NCBI GenBank assembly: GCA_019914945.1
Contig: CM034103.1
Location: forward strand, 15,838,785-15,902,784
Reading direction: 5' to 3'
DNA length: 64,000 nucleotides
From: Typha latifolia
Lineage: Eukaryota > Streptophyta > Magnoliopsida > Poales > Typhaceae
The notes below the pieces were generated by a model, which worked only from the letters and a program-made list of their open reading frames with translations, did no database searches and was not told the origin of the DNA. Positions 1 to 20,171 of this stretch are shown here, piece after piece; position 1 is the stretch's first letter; every line of letters begins with the position of its first letter. A program made the translations under genes and the position numbers.

Positions 1-302
1 AAGTAATTGAAAGTTCAAATTGCAGCCAACTGAAGAATATGTACAAGCAGTTACTAGTTGCCAACACTGCTACCTAAAATAACAAATTCACAAACAGCTC
101 CGTCATCATTTAGAAACAAAGGAAGTAGCTGTCTACGCATATTAATTTATTTAGTGGTGTTACATATAAATAAGTGACTTCATTTAAAGTAGATATAAAC
201 AGCATAAAGATCTCTAGCCCACAAAAACATATTCTTAGAACATTTTGAATCATTAGAACTTGTCTGTTCTATCAAAAGCAATTAATATATGAGAAGGCAT
301 AC

Positions 303-7010
<6,708 letters not shown>

Positions 7011-7870
7011 AACCTGATCGCCGTCGACCGCCGAACGGACGACTGCGGAGCCTCGCCGGAGGAGAGGGGAGAAGGCGATAGTGGCAAAAATGCGATCGGA
7101 GGTCAATCGGGTTGCGGGGAATCGTGTGAGCTCTCTCCCCTTTCGTCACCCGGAAGCGAGGGGTGGGACCCACGTTTTGGACCTCGAGGACACGTGCCGT
7201 CCGTCTCGCCGCCAAGGCCAATTGCAATCTAGAAAAGAGGCTGCGACAAGCATACATCTCCGGCCCGGCCCAAGGAAAATTAAATTTTTTTGCTTGCAAA
7301 ATTAGATTTTCACCCTTTTTTTCTTTTTCTTTTTCTTTTTCTTTTTTTTTTTTTGCCAACAGAAAACAGCTGGAAAAAAAAGGAGGTGGTTTTTCACAAT
7401 ATTTGGTATAATATTAATACCAGCAGTTATGTGCAAATGGCCCTACTATTACATATTTTTCATCCAGTCATAGTATACATACCATGTACGAACACGAGGT
7501 CTACAAGCAAGTATCTATTCTAATCAACCAAAATGGAATATTTGTTTGTAATTAATATTGAAATAAGAGATTCCAAAGGGAGGCCTAGGAAGAGGTGGCC
7601 CAACGACAATGAAACCCGGCCCATCCCAGCCCAGCCCATGAACAGCCTAACGACTCTCCTCCAAAACCAAATGATTGCGAAAGTTACCTACCTCTCTGTA
7701 TGTAATTAGTTCTTAGGAATTCTTTCTCCCTTTTTTTAGATCAGTCCTACTTCTGTCGTCGTTACGCGCCATAATTAATTATTCAAGTCTACCATATGCT
7801 TCAGATCGGTGGGGTGGCATCTATTTCTTCTGTCATGATTGAGTTTGGGACCAGAGCAATGGAATTATTT
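7011..7870. promoter_or_regulatory. Promoter region of SnRK1 with G-box and GGCCCA motifs
   Basis: A G-box/ABRE core (CACGTG at 7191-7196, preceded by A) sits upstream of the SnRK1 leader. A T-rich tract with repeated TTTTTC units covers about 7308-7354. GGCCCA/AGCCCA motifs (site II type, bound by TCP factors in other plants) cluster near 7262-7275 and 7596-7645. GC content falls sharply beyond about 7300. Regulatory function is inferred. Confidence 0.45.
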
Positions 7871-8549
7871 AGGATTAATTATATTTACATCTTCTTCTGA
7901 ACTATTATTAGTTTAAATATATATTTTATGAAATTCTTTTATGATAATTAAACTCATTGAACTAAAAATAATATCCCAAACATCTATTTTCGTTACGTTT
8001 ATGTTACTTTTACATCTCTAAGTAGCACATGTAAGTTATTTGAATAACTATACCACATATTTCTTTTAAACCAAAAAAAAGTATAGGAATATTTTAAATT
8101 TTTTTAGCTTTTCTGTTGATGGTGTAAGTAGGGTGAGATGTTTTTAACCTGAAAAAAAAGGGTATAAGGATAGTTTTTTTATTAACTAATTATATAATAT
8201 CTTTATCTCTCGCTAATGTTTAGCATCGTGTATTTATGCCTAATTTTTTTTATCTTCACGTATTTTAAAAAAAAATTAATTAATTTTTATATTTATGATC
8301 AAACTGAAACTATTTATTTTTTTATTTTTGATAAAATTTAACTAAATTGTGTTAAAATAACTAAAATTATCCTATCATTTTTATTAAACAAAATATGCAA
8401 AATTTTAAAATAATAATTATTAAGTGATCAAAATAGTTATGACACTTAACTAATTTTGACAGACGAAGTAATGGCCCTATTTTAGACACAAGTACAAAGA
8501 ATGATTTGAGATTTTTTTAAAGTACCACGGTGAAATGTAATTTAATCAT
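7871..8549. mobile_element. Candidate non-autonomous DNA transposon (MITE-like) in intergenic AT-rich DNA
   Basis: The left end (AGGATTAATTATATTTACA) and the reverse complement of the right end (ATGATTAAATTACATTTCA) align with one gap at most positions, as terminal inverted repeats would. The flanking nine bases match at only six positions, so a target-site duplication is not convincing. The interior is AT-rich with no coding potential. Confidence 0.35.
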
Positions 8550-9378
8550 AATATATTTTATATTTTAATGCACATCTTCGATATTTATCATTTATGATTT
8601 ATGTTTTACCAGTAACCAACTTTTGGTAAACTAGTTATTTAGCACAAAGTTACAATGGCATTTCCATTGGGGATAAGACTAATACCTCAGTATACGGACC
8701 CACTTAAAGCTATTGGTCATCTGGTTGAATCCAGCTGCCTAGTGGGGATGGGGAATGGGGATCGCTGTTCTTTCTACTAGGTGTGGTAGCAGATCGTCTG
8801 CAGCACCGACTCCAGGAATTTACTGACAAGTTGGGATAAGATCTCTAATAGCTTCACCAGTGCCTAGTGGCATTGAACTATTGAAGTAAGGCAGCAGCTT
8901 ACTCTTGTTCTTTCTTAGGAACTCATATGAAAACAAGCTGCATTATTATGATGCTAAGCTTAACATTTTTCTCAATCTCTTTGTCCAAAATGATTCTTTT
9001 GAGGCAGGTTTTAGTGGTGGGGGCCATTCAGGCGTCAGTAGTCAGTACGGCTCTTCCCTGCGTGCTCATCTCTTTATACTCTTATGTTGACTCATGCTGA
9101 CTCCTGTTGTTAAGGAGTCAAAGAAAGCATGCTACGTAGGACAATCCACGCGCTATAACACGAATTTATTGCCCATTTGCCACTCCCTAAAAGTACCAAA
9201 ATGCCCTTCTAAACCGATGCCTAAATTTGGAAAACAGAATAAATCGAACGATGACAGACCTACTACATTGGAGCGATTTGCAGTATATATATATAGCTTG
9301 CTCTTCCGATCTCTATCACTCCCGCGGCCACTGCCTCTTTGAGCTCCACTTGGAGTTTGGAACCTCGAAAACCGAAGG
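8550..9378 (+). promoter_or_regulatory. Promoter and leader of the receptor-like kinase
   Basis: No gene is visible. A TATA run (TATATATATATA, about 9284-9295) sits 85-95 bases before the start codon at 9379, a plausible TATA box for a start of transcription near 9315-9325. The rest is ordinary AT-rich spacer. Confidence 0.5.
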
Positions 9379-12300
9379 ATGAGAACAAAAACTCTTGCCT
9401 TCTTCTTCTTCCTCTTCTTCCATCTCCTTCCTCTCGCTCTTAGGTATCCCAACGCCTTCGCGACCCCGCTTCCCAAGCTCTATCCACATGAAGGTACACA
9501 AATCGCACTTCTTCGAGCTACATTTCTCCTCTTTTAAGGCTAATCCTTCTTCCCCCTTCTCTAATGGCAGTGCACGCGCTCCGAGGGATCGCGTCCAAGC
9601 TGGGGAAGGCGGATTGGGATTTCAGCGTGGATCCGTGTAGTGGGAAGGGAAATTGGAGGGTTCCCGATCCGGTTAAAGATCTCGAGAGCCATGTCATATG
9701 CGATTGCTCCTTCTCGAACAACTCCGTTTGCCGCATCACCGCCATGTTCATCTTCTCTTAACATCTCTATCTAACTTTGTCTCTTTTGGCTTAATTCGTT
9801 TCTAAGTTGCCTTTTCTTCGGGGATCTCCGATGCAGAGCTCTAAAATCTCAGAACCTATCGGGAGTGCTTCCGCCTGAGTTCGGCGTGCTTCGCCATCTC
9901 CAGCAGCTGTAAGAGAGAATTTATAGTCACATCGTATTAGAATATTAATAAAGAATGAAGACTTCGTTTTTCCAAATCACTACCTAAATTTTAGTCATAT
10001 TATAGAAAACTCTTAGATGTGTAAATCGACTGCTAAAGTTGTTCCCATTTTTTACTCTTTGATTCGATTGCAGCGACCTGAGCCGAAACGTGCTTAATGG
10101 TACAATGCCGAACTCGTGGGCTCTCATGACGGGGCTACAGGGCCTGTGAGTGTCCGGATTTAGTTAATGCCGTCTTTAATGGTTAGCTTAGTGGTATTAA
10201 TCTTTTTGTTGCATAATGATATGATTCAGGTCATTAATGGGGAATCGGTTATCTGGGCCGTTTCCCATGGCGCTGACTAAGATGATCGCCTTAACTAATT
10301 TGTAAGCAAATGTTTCAGTATTTCGCGCCATGAATCGTAGCTTAGTTATGTGGACAACACGTTAATATGGAAGTTGTTCCGCAGGAGCATTGAGGGAAAT
10401 AACTTCCATGGCCCGCTTCCTCCCCATTTCGGTGACCTCGTCAATCTGGAGAAGCTGTGAGATTTTTCTTCTATTTTATTTTTTTAGATTCGGTTAATTT
10501 CTCTCGCACCACGTTATATATATATTGTAACTTTTGCAATTTGATTTTAGTGTTCTTTCGGCCAACGAGTTCATTGGGGAGCTACCCGCATCTCTTGCCA
10601 AGTTAACCAATTTGACGGATTTGTAAGGCTATTAACATTATTATTAATCCTTTTTTCTGATTAATTTCTTTTGAAATATGTCTATTGATCTGAATAGAAC
10701 TCTCTTTTATTTTGAGAATACTGTCCTTGTATTAAAAACAGAAGGATTTCCGGTAACAATTTCTCAGGCAGGATACCTGATTTCATACAGAAATGGACAA
10801 AATTGGAGAAATTGTAAGCAACTCCATTCTCCTTTAAGAGAAATTTGCTTGTTCTTTAATTGACAAAGGCATTCGTGATAAATGTGTGAGTTATCTTGGT
10901 GCAGGCGAATCCAAGGTTCCTCACTGGAGGGGCCAATTCCTTCTGGCATTTCAAAATTGACGAGCTTAAATGATTTGTATGGAAATATAAATGATATTTC
11001 AAGTTAACCTTCCTCCTTCCATTAGATGCCATTTTATTGAATCTTCTCATGTTTTGATGAACTTTAGGAGGATTAGTGACCTAAGAGGAAAAGGGTCGGC
11101 CTTCCCAGATTTGAGTGGAATGGAATCCTTGAGGACACTGTGAGAAATTAGCTTACAAAATTTTAAGAGTTCTGCATATGCGGCTTTTTTGGAGTTAAAA
11201 TATGGTGTGTTCAATGTGTAGGATTCTGAGGAACTGCTCCATTCATGGGAATATTCCTTCTTATATTGGAATGATGAAGAAACTAAAGGAGCTGTGAGTT
11301 AATTGCTTCAGCTTTTTTGATCAAATGATGCTAATGCTACACTGGTTTCTTTTTGTATTTTCTCTGTCATAATCTCTTTCTGTCAGAGTACTGCACATGC
11401 TGAACAGGTTCTGTCCATATTAAGTTTCAAATCTGTCGGATGGTGAAAATTTAGTTAGTCGAACATTCAGAATGTGTTCATCATATTTCATTATTCTGAT
11501 TGCAGTGGATGAATTAGAAAATTCAAAGTCTGATATTCAGCAAAACAGATGAGATCTTAGGGCCAATACTGGCACAAAACAGGCAGAGATGTGGCTCTCA
11601 TACCCACTGCTCGATTCAACCCAACTCAATGATGATGGGTCCTTAATTGGCAAAGTTGTGGTCATTTTTTCATCCAAACTATAACAACTCAAAATTTCAT
11701 AAATAAATAAATAATTAGAGGTAATTATTTAGATAATGATGGATTTAGTTTTATCCTTGATACTTTAGGATTTGGATTAAATCAAATTATTTTTTATTAT
11801 GTATAAATAAGAAAAAAAATTAGAATTCTTATCCTATTAGAACTCTTATATCTTTTTAACTATAAAAAATGAGGCTTAGAAAAGAAAAAAAAGAAAGAAA
11901 GTCATACCCGATAGAGAATTAGATGTTACGATTTGATCACATAGGTTAAATTGAGTCAAGTCGAGTCGAGTCAAGTTAGTTACTTAACTTTATCTTATTA
12001 TTTTAAAATTCAAATAAATCGGATAATCCGCATGTGGATTCGATCCGCTAGAAATTGGAATGTAAAGTTTTAAGAAGATAATAAGATAAATTGGAATCTA
12101 AAGTTTTAAGAAGATAAGTTGAGATAATTTTTTTTTGAAATATAACGTTGCGATATTTTACTAAGTGAGTCTGGCGGGATTAGAGAAAAGATTTCTAGAT
12201 TTTCATCCCGGTGACTCCCGGGTACCAACCTAATGGTGGCTAGTAGTGCGATGTAGACATTGATCAAAGTAGTCGTTAAAAAGACAATATGAAATTTTAT

Positions 12301-15300
12301 TAGTTTTGGCAGATTTCCATGACATATACTTCCAATAGAAATTAATTATTCTTATATTGATTTATTTAATATGAGATATTATAAATGATTTATAATTCAA
12401 TTTAGTATATATTGGATTTTGAAATTTTGTATGAGAGATAAGAAAATTATTTATTTTTCAAGACAACTTATATATTTCATTATGATTTATTTTATGCTAC
12501 TATATATATCATGTGTTGATATTTGTAATTAGACATATTCTTAATAGAGTGTGTTACTTGCTAAGCGTCTAACTCATGAGGACTTGTTATTTTGTAAGAA
12601 TTTAGAAAGTCGATTATTAAGGACTTTAAAAGTTTAGTATATTTTTTATTTATCAATCTATTTTTAAGATTTGATTATTATTTAGTCTTTTGTGTTCGAA
12701 GAGTGTTTGCTCACACTTGATTTCACACATCTCATGGCCACCCTGTAGTTATATACCATGTATTGCACTCTTATGCAGCTATATCAACTCACTGCAGTGA
12801 GCCTTAGGATTACTAAATTTTAGTGATCTGACATAGTCCTAATTGTCATAATGTTTCTCTAGGCAATCATGGGGTATAGGAGTGCATATATACTGATCCC
12901 TAATCCTTATAATTGTTTAGTGTTTTTATTATAATGAAACTGTTCACTCTCTTGGTATACCTCATTTCTCAGAATATTGTCTATGCAGAGATCTAAGCTT
13001 TAACAAATTGAGTGGGGAAATTCCAAGTTCTTTTTCCAATTTGGGTGTGGCGGATTTCATGTGAGTCATAATCATTTCGTGCAGCTTTACCTTTCGGAAA
13101 CTTATATTCCATTTTCTTGCTCTGATGGTAGCCATAAAAAAATTATCTGGCAGATATCTGACTGAAAACATGCTTACTGAGCACATACCAGGATGGATCC
13201 TGAAAGGGAACAAGAACGTGTAAGAATTTCACATACTATTTTACTGAATCACCACCTTCTAATCAGCGTGTCCAACTTATGTTATCTGGTTGCAGATAAC
13301 TGTTTAATCTCAGTATCTCACTGAATGGCAAAATTTCTGTAATTTGTTAGTGGGTTCAAAATGAATAGCCCTGATATAACCAGTTTGCATTGTGATATAT
13401 GGATCTATGTTTCTTGAATGATAAGATAGAGAGTAATTTTCTGGTAAATATTAGCAGTTTTTACATTGTTAGAGCAGGAAGATTCTGGTGAATTATTGAT
13501 TTGTTAGTGAAATTTTCAAGTTCCCTTCTTTTGATACTCTATAAAGTCTTTCAGCAATATCTAGAATTAAGACCTTGATGACTAGATCTTATAAATCATC
13601 TATTGTCTCTGCTGAATTTATTACTATTGGCCGTTCTACTGAAAGTCTCCTGCATCAGCTTTCTCCTTTAGTGCAACTAAAGAGATGTCAAGACAAGATG
13701 TTCAGCATAATGGAGGGAATGACTTCTATCACTCTATCTTAGTTATTCCTAATCGAACAACTCTAGAATTCGTGAGTTTACAGAAAATTCGTATATTCCT
13801 AGGCTACGCGGAATGGCTTCAAGCCTGCAATAACAAATTATCTGGTTGTTACATATATTGCTGGGCCAGAGGGTTCAAAATCTCCAACTCCGGATTAATA
13901 GTTTAATAAAGCTTCTGACTTCTGAGCACTTGATTGAATTATTCAGATTTGACTCCAATTTTAATTTTCATATTCGTTTATGTTTTACCAAAGTTTTACT
14001 GTCAATTTTGATTCAGGGACATCTCCTTCAATAATTTCACATTGGGAAATGCAGGCCCTACCCAATGCCTTCAAAGCAGTGTGTGCGAACACTCTCTCTT
14101 ATACCTAGTTTTTCCTTGCATTGATTTGCATTTACAAATCATAACTCTCCTACTTCTTTAATTTGTAGTAATGTAGTAGAGAGTTATTCACATTTACTGG
14201 ATAAAAGGTATATTCTTTTTCCCATTTTCCATGCATTAAGAGCTATTACACAAATTCTTTGCATGTAGATCTTTAACTAACATAGTACTTGCCAAATCTT
14301 TTGTTCTATCTTCTATTGTAGAAATGACATCAGTTCGTGCTTGAAGAGTAACTTCCCCTGTAGCGCCTCCGGTGGAAAGTGTACGTACAAAAATTAATAA
14401 ATTTCAAACTAGATGTATGATAAGGAGAGGACAAGCTGCTCAAGCTAAATGCCTTTATATATTAACTCTTCTTATCATGATTGTCTCAAAGGATTCTTAG
14501 TTGTTCATCATTCTCATACCTCTCTGCATCTTTAATGGTATGAAACAAGAACTATCAAAAAAACTTGTCTTGTTATTTAACTTATTGTGATGAATATCAG
14601 ATTGATATTTATGCCATTATGATTCTTTTTCTTGCAGTTATTTAAGTCATCATTATTTCTTCATTGTCTCTTTCACTGTCGATATTGTCCTTATATTTCT
14701 TTAACTTTAATGTTCATTGGTATCCTTATTGACAATAATTTTGCTATTGCTATCCTTACCATCATTCAATGTCTTGTACAGCTCCATTAGTGTGCTTATA
14801 GAAGCAATCTGTGAATTAAGTTTTAGTACATATAGCAACAAGAGTCGAAAAAATGCATTACATGAACAGTCTTAACTCTAAACTTGCAGACTGAGATGTA
14901 ACTCCAAAAGACAATGAGGCCAGGTGGTTAATGAGAAAATTTAACTCTTCAAAATGGAATGTAAGTTAAAGTTGCATACTCCATGTGAAGATTTATGCAT
15001 CACAACTGATAAAATTAACTTCCTTGAAGCACAAATCAACTACAAGAAGTAAAACCTGTTTAATTGTTTGCAGCTAAATGTAAGAAAAGTCTTATATGAT
15101 CTTAGTCATCTTTCCTAAATGAATATTTTACTTTTTCCCTCAAATTCTCTAGTGTAGTTGGCACCAAGTACTTTCAGAATACTTCTCTAAAAATTGAGTA
15201 CTTTTAGAGTGCCCAACAACATGATCCTATATCGCAAGTTCCATTATGAGAATCTGCATTCCAGAAAACACTCTTTAAGTCAAATCAGAACAAAATGGAT

Positions 15301-16986
15301 TGTACATAATAATGCCAAATTTGAAGACAGCATGCCCTGATGCCCTTGGTTACATTCTCTCAAATTGTGTTTAGGTTCATTAGCTTGCTGTACTTGCTGA
15401 TATGAATTACACATCAATATCTCTTCTTGTTAGAAGGCTGCTAACTAGAACACGAGTTGTATTTAATAAGGTGATGTATCAGAAAAAGGAAACTAATATG
15501 AAATTGCTTTATTAATTTTCAAGAACATGATATGAACTTAATCATCTTAACTCCTTTTGTTACTCCTTGTGGCCCATACAATTTGACTGCTAATAACTGT
15601 CAACAGATAAGTACTCTTTACATATCAATTGTGGAGGCAAAGAAGTTACTATCAACAAAACAAAGTTTGAAGCAGATGAAGAACCAAGAGGGGCTTCAAT
15701 GTTGTACTTAGGTTCAAACTGGGCATTCAGCAGCACAGGGAACTTCTTGGACAATGCCATTGATGCTGATAATTATATTGCAACAAGTACATCTAAGCTG
15801 TCCATGACCCACCCAGAACTGTACACAGGAGCTCGCCTTTCTCCTCTTTCGCTTACTTATTATGGCCTTTGTATGATGAATGGGAATTATACAGTGGAAC
15901 TCCATTTTGCAGAAATAGTTTTCACCAATGACAACACATTTAGTAGTCTTGGAAAGCGATTATTTAATGTCTTTATTCAGGTAGATTGACAATGATTTCT
16001 TTTTTCTACGCATCTTTCTGATGGATGGAGGTAGAGTTTGTGATTGCTAAATTTTGTTCATCACAGGGAAAGATGGTCTTAGAGGATTTTAACATTGAAA
16101 AGGCAGCCGGTGGAGTTGGAAAACCAGTGATAAAGACTTTTACTACATTAGTCACAAATAACACGATGAAGATCCACCTTTACTGGGCCGGAAAAGGGAC
16201 AGAAGGCATCCCAGAGAGGGGAAATTATGGCCCCCTTATATCAGCAATTTCTGTGAGACCTAGTATGTTATGCCACTTCTTAGTGATTTCGCTACTAATA
16301 TTCAGGTTGGATTCTAGGTTAGTCAACCAATCTCTCAAATCATGGAACAAAATATGGAAGGTTACATAGTCTATTTGGTTCTAACTTAAAAATTAGCAGA
16401 GTCATGTTAACTGAATTTTTATTTTATAGTTACTCTTTAATTCCAGAATTGCATATCAATATTCTTCACCTATGCGAAGAATACTAGATGCCTTCTTTGC
16501 CAGCTTGCATGAGATGGAAATTGCAAAGATGTTCAAACTTTAGAATGTCCTCAATTTTCATTCATCCCCCTTGCCAATTGTTCATTTTTTTCCGCCTATG
16601 AGATCGTAGTTCATCAGTGTGCAGTTTCGTTTTTCTTGTGATGTAACTTCCATAAGGAGATGATGTTGCCTTATTTCCTTCTTTTTCAGACTTTGAACCA
16701 CCTGATGCAGTTTCTGGATCATCTGCTAGTAAAAGGATACATATTATGCTTGGGGTTGGTATTTCAGTTTTGGTATTTTTCCTCACTCTGTTGGCATTGG
16801 GAATCTGGTGGAAAAACAATTCCATGTACAAAGGTATTGGAACATATCTCATCCATACATTTCATTTCCAGCATCACTGAATTAGTCCTTCTAAGATGAG
16901 CATGATCTTGATAGAAGACTCAATTATTCATTTGATTTTCTCCTTATGTTTAGTACATCACTTCTATTTTATGCTTTGCTCTCCTA

Positions 16987-17041
<55 letters not shown>

Positions 17042-20000
17042 CTTCTATGGCTCTGCATGAGTGCACACTTGTACATAGCGGAATTGCTAGTCCAGGCATG
17101 GGTATCATCTATTCCTAATGACTGAGAAAGAAACTATCAAGATATTTAGTGTATTTTTTGTGATTATTTATGTAGCCTTTGTGAAACTTCAGAATATAAT
17201 TGTTTATTGAAATTATGGAAGGTCAAAGATAATGCTACTCTGTCTATTTACAAATCACACAAACTGAAAATAAGTAGTTGTTATTACCACAAAATATCAT
17301 GTATGTGTAGACAATGCATGAAACAGAAGTGAAGTAGCATTCTATGTCTTATAATATTTAAATTCTTCTTCCTGAGTAGATCTTAGAGCTCTTGACCTCC
17401 AAATTGGTTCCTTCACCTTGTTGCAAATCAAAGCAGCAACTAGGAACTTTGATGCTGCTAACAAGATTGGTGAAGGTGGTTTTGGCTCAGTTTACAAGGT
17501 ACATGTTGAGTTATTTTAGCAAGATTCTCTGATCCTCTGATTTCCGATGCTAACAAGCTTTTTTTAACTTTTATTTCAGGGCTTATTATTGGATGGCACG
17601 ACCATTGCTGTCAAGCAGCTTTCATCAAAGTCTATGCAAGGAAATCGTGAATTTGTGAATGAGATAGGCATGATTTCTGCACTGCAACATCCTAACCTGG
17701 TTAAACTGTATGGTTGCTGCACTGAAGGCAACCAATTACTGCTGGTCTACGAGTATATGGAAAACAATTGTCTTGCACGTGCTCTTTTTGGTAAATTAAC
17801 TCTTTCTTATTATTTCTTGTTCTTAGATCTCTGTTGCTGAATTCAGCATGCTGTCATTAGATTAAAACTAGGAGGAATAATTTATTCTTGAATTCATTTG
17901 AACTTTGAAGAACTTCATTTAGTATGTGAAAGAAGTAAGGCAGTAGGCCAATTCGGCTATTTTAATCTTGCATGAACAATTTAGACTTTTTGTACTTACA
18001 GATTCCCAGGGCATATTGAAATTGGATTGGCCAACAAGACACAAGATTTGCCTTGGCATAGCTAGAGGTATGGCTCATCTCCATGAAGGGTCTACACTAA
18101 GGATTATACACCGGGATATCAAGGCCAGCAATATATTGCTTGATAGAGATCTCAATCCCAAGATTTCAGATTTTGGTTTAGCCAAGCTTAACGAAGAGGA
18201 TCATAGCCACATCAGTACTCGAGTAGCTGGGACCATGTGAGTGCTTTCTATTGATTAAATTTCTTTTGGCTTCCATGAATAAGTTAAAATTCCACCCATT
18301 GCATTCCTAATAAGTAGTAACATGTTATAATGAACTGTACCCAAAAAAAAAAGTTGCTTACAGTGCAATCACGGTAATGGTGACTATGTCCATGATGTTT
18401 TGATTTTGTTAGAATAGAGAAACAAAGATAGAAGGTGCAAGGCGCAAGGTGGAAAATTTGCTTCTGGCTTGGCCCATAGTTTGAGAACTTACAGATTAGA
18501 TATTTCCAGATTATTTCTCTATTTATCGATCTTTTAGAAGAATAGTTACTCGGAATTATTGGCATTATTGTTTCAATAACATGGCTCATCTAGCTTCCTT
18601 AAGTATGATGCTTTCCTAAATGAGTATAATGAGTGTAAGTGCAACACTGAATTGTCCTTATATTTGATTGCAGAGGTTATATGGCTCCTGAATATGCAAT
18701 GAGGTTATTTGACTGATAAGGCAGATGTTTATAGCTTTGGAGTAGTTGCTTTAGAGACTGTCAGTGGAAAGAGCAACACAAATTATAGGCCAAAAGAAGA
18801 ATTTGTTTATCTTCTTGACTGGGTAATTTCTGAACTTTATTCCTATGTTGGAAATCATATAACTGAAATGATTTATGTTTTTTATTTGAGGTATCTGCAT
18901 ATCACCCCTTCAGGTTATGCAGTAATTGTAGAAACCACCTCCATTATCATTATTCTCAGACAAGACTTTGCTTAAGTGTTCATAGACAAATTTTATAAAA
19001 GCCATTGTAGTCAGGATTTATCATCTTCTAGCTCTATAATAATGCCCCTCTGACACTGATGATTCTGTAAATGTAATTCCTTAATTGATGAGGTAGAAGT
19101 TTTTTAGGATATTTGAACATTTGAAGTGCTACATTGGCATAGCCCGATTCAAAGAGCCTTGCTTTTATATAGTTGGCTATTCATCAATATGTCAACATTC
19201 TCCTTTGCCTCCTTCCTTCTTTGTCCTAATTTATACTTTGATAGTACTTTGGGTCATATCTGACAGGATATATTCGTTGTTTCCCTCTGATATTGGCCAA
19301 AGACATGGATATATAGAATGTAGCTTCTAAAAAAATAAATGTATATACATTTCCATCATTATGGTTAATAAATACTGTCTACAAGGCTAATCCCCATTAT
19401 CTGAAAAAAGAATGATTAACATGCATTGTTCTCCTGGTCTGGCATATAAAGAGTAGGCCAACTTAGAGTCTTAGGCAATGCTAATGTTTTAGAAATTGTT
19501 CCTTAAATGACTCTGAAAGCAGAGGAACATTTTTGGGTTTAGAAGTGAGTGGGTTAGGTGCAAAAGAAATTAACTAAATACTTCTGTCTCAATCTCGTGG
19601 TTTTCACTTGCTTGGAGGGGTTATGTGCAAAATTTTTGGCTATTTAAGGAAATAAATTACAATTAATGACAGCCACTAATTTACAGAGAAAATTTTAGGA
19701 CAAACACTGATTGATTTATTTTGTTAATGGTCCTACGCCATACATATTTCCATGATTTTTTTTTTTGAGAATTAACCACATTTATTTTCTATACTCCAGG
19801 CTTGTGTTCTTCAAGAGAGGGGGACCCTTTTGGATCTAGTTGATCCAGACCTCGGACTGGAGTACTCAAAAGAAGAGGCACTGGTGGTGTTGAATGTAGC
19901 TCTTTTGTGCACTAATGCATCGCCAACACTAAGACCTACCATGTCCGAAGTGGTGAGCCTGCTTGAAGGGCGAACTCCTCTCCAACAATTACTCTCAGGT

Positions 20001-20171
20001 CTCAGCCTTGCACCCAACAGCTTAAGCTCTGCAGGAGTTAGAAGAAGCTTTTGGCAAAACCCAAGCGAGAGCCAGAGCTTTTCAATTAGTGGGTCGCACA
20101 TCAATTTGTCTGAATCATTCCGCAAAAATGATGCTAGTATACAATATTTGATCGAGTCAGAGATTTGTTAG
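9379..20171 (+). CDS. LRR receptor-like kinase, subfamily VIII-2 (malectin-like domain), frameshifted in the kinase domain
   Basis: Plasma-membrane receptor kinase of the At1g53430/At3g14840/RKF1 group. Exons: 9379-9493, 9571-9745, 9837-9908, 10074-10145, 10230-10301, 10385-10456, 10551-10622, 10905-10976, 11068-11139, 11222-11293, 12989-13060, 13154-13219, 14017-14082, 14322-14380, 15607-15980, 16067-16262, 16690-16833, 17380-17498, 17580-17790, 18002-18236, 18674-18822, 19800-20171. Signal peptide (about 1-26), LRR exons (residues ~97-357), malectin-like domain (~378-566), transmembrane helix (~585-608), kinase with GEGGFG (645-650), Lys666, HRD Asp763, DFG Asp781, APE. In exon 21, after ...YAMR (codon 18702-18704), two bases are missing relative to the frame that restores the family motif. 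TGA at 18714-18716 follows, giving 816 residues instead of about 976. The downstream kinase exons remain intact and conserved, so this is either a recent null allele or a sequence error. Confidence 0.88.
11680..12833. mobile_element. Degraded LTR-like insertion in RLK intron 10
   Basis: Intron 10 of the receptor kinase (11294-12988, 1,695 bases) is far larger than the neighbouring 76-282-base introns. Its extra part begins TATAACAACTCAAAATTTC, close to the common Gypsy LTR start TGTAACAACCCAAAATTTC. It holds a TATAAAAA box near 11862 and the segment GTGTTACTTGCTAAGCGTC (12550 region), typical of such LTRs, and ends near GTGATCTGACA. No target-site duplication survives. The call rests on recalled family features. 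Confidence 0.4.
16991..17037. repeat. (CT)n microsatellite in RLK intron 17
   Basis: About 23 uninterrupted CT units inside the intron between exons 16690-16833 and 17380-17498. Likely polymorphic in length. Confidence 0.97.

Noticed and set aside
18674..18822. Alternative splicing that would bypass the RLK frameshift
   Set aside because: I looked for another donor/acceptor around 18700 that keeps the frame and found none, so the deletion cannot be explained by a misplaced exon border.
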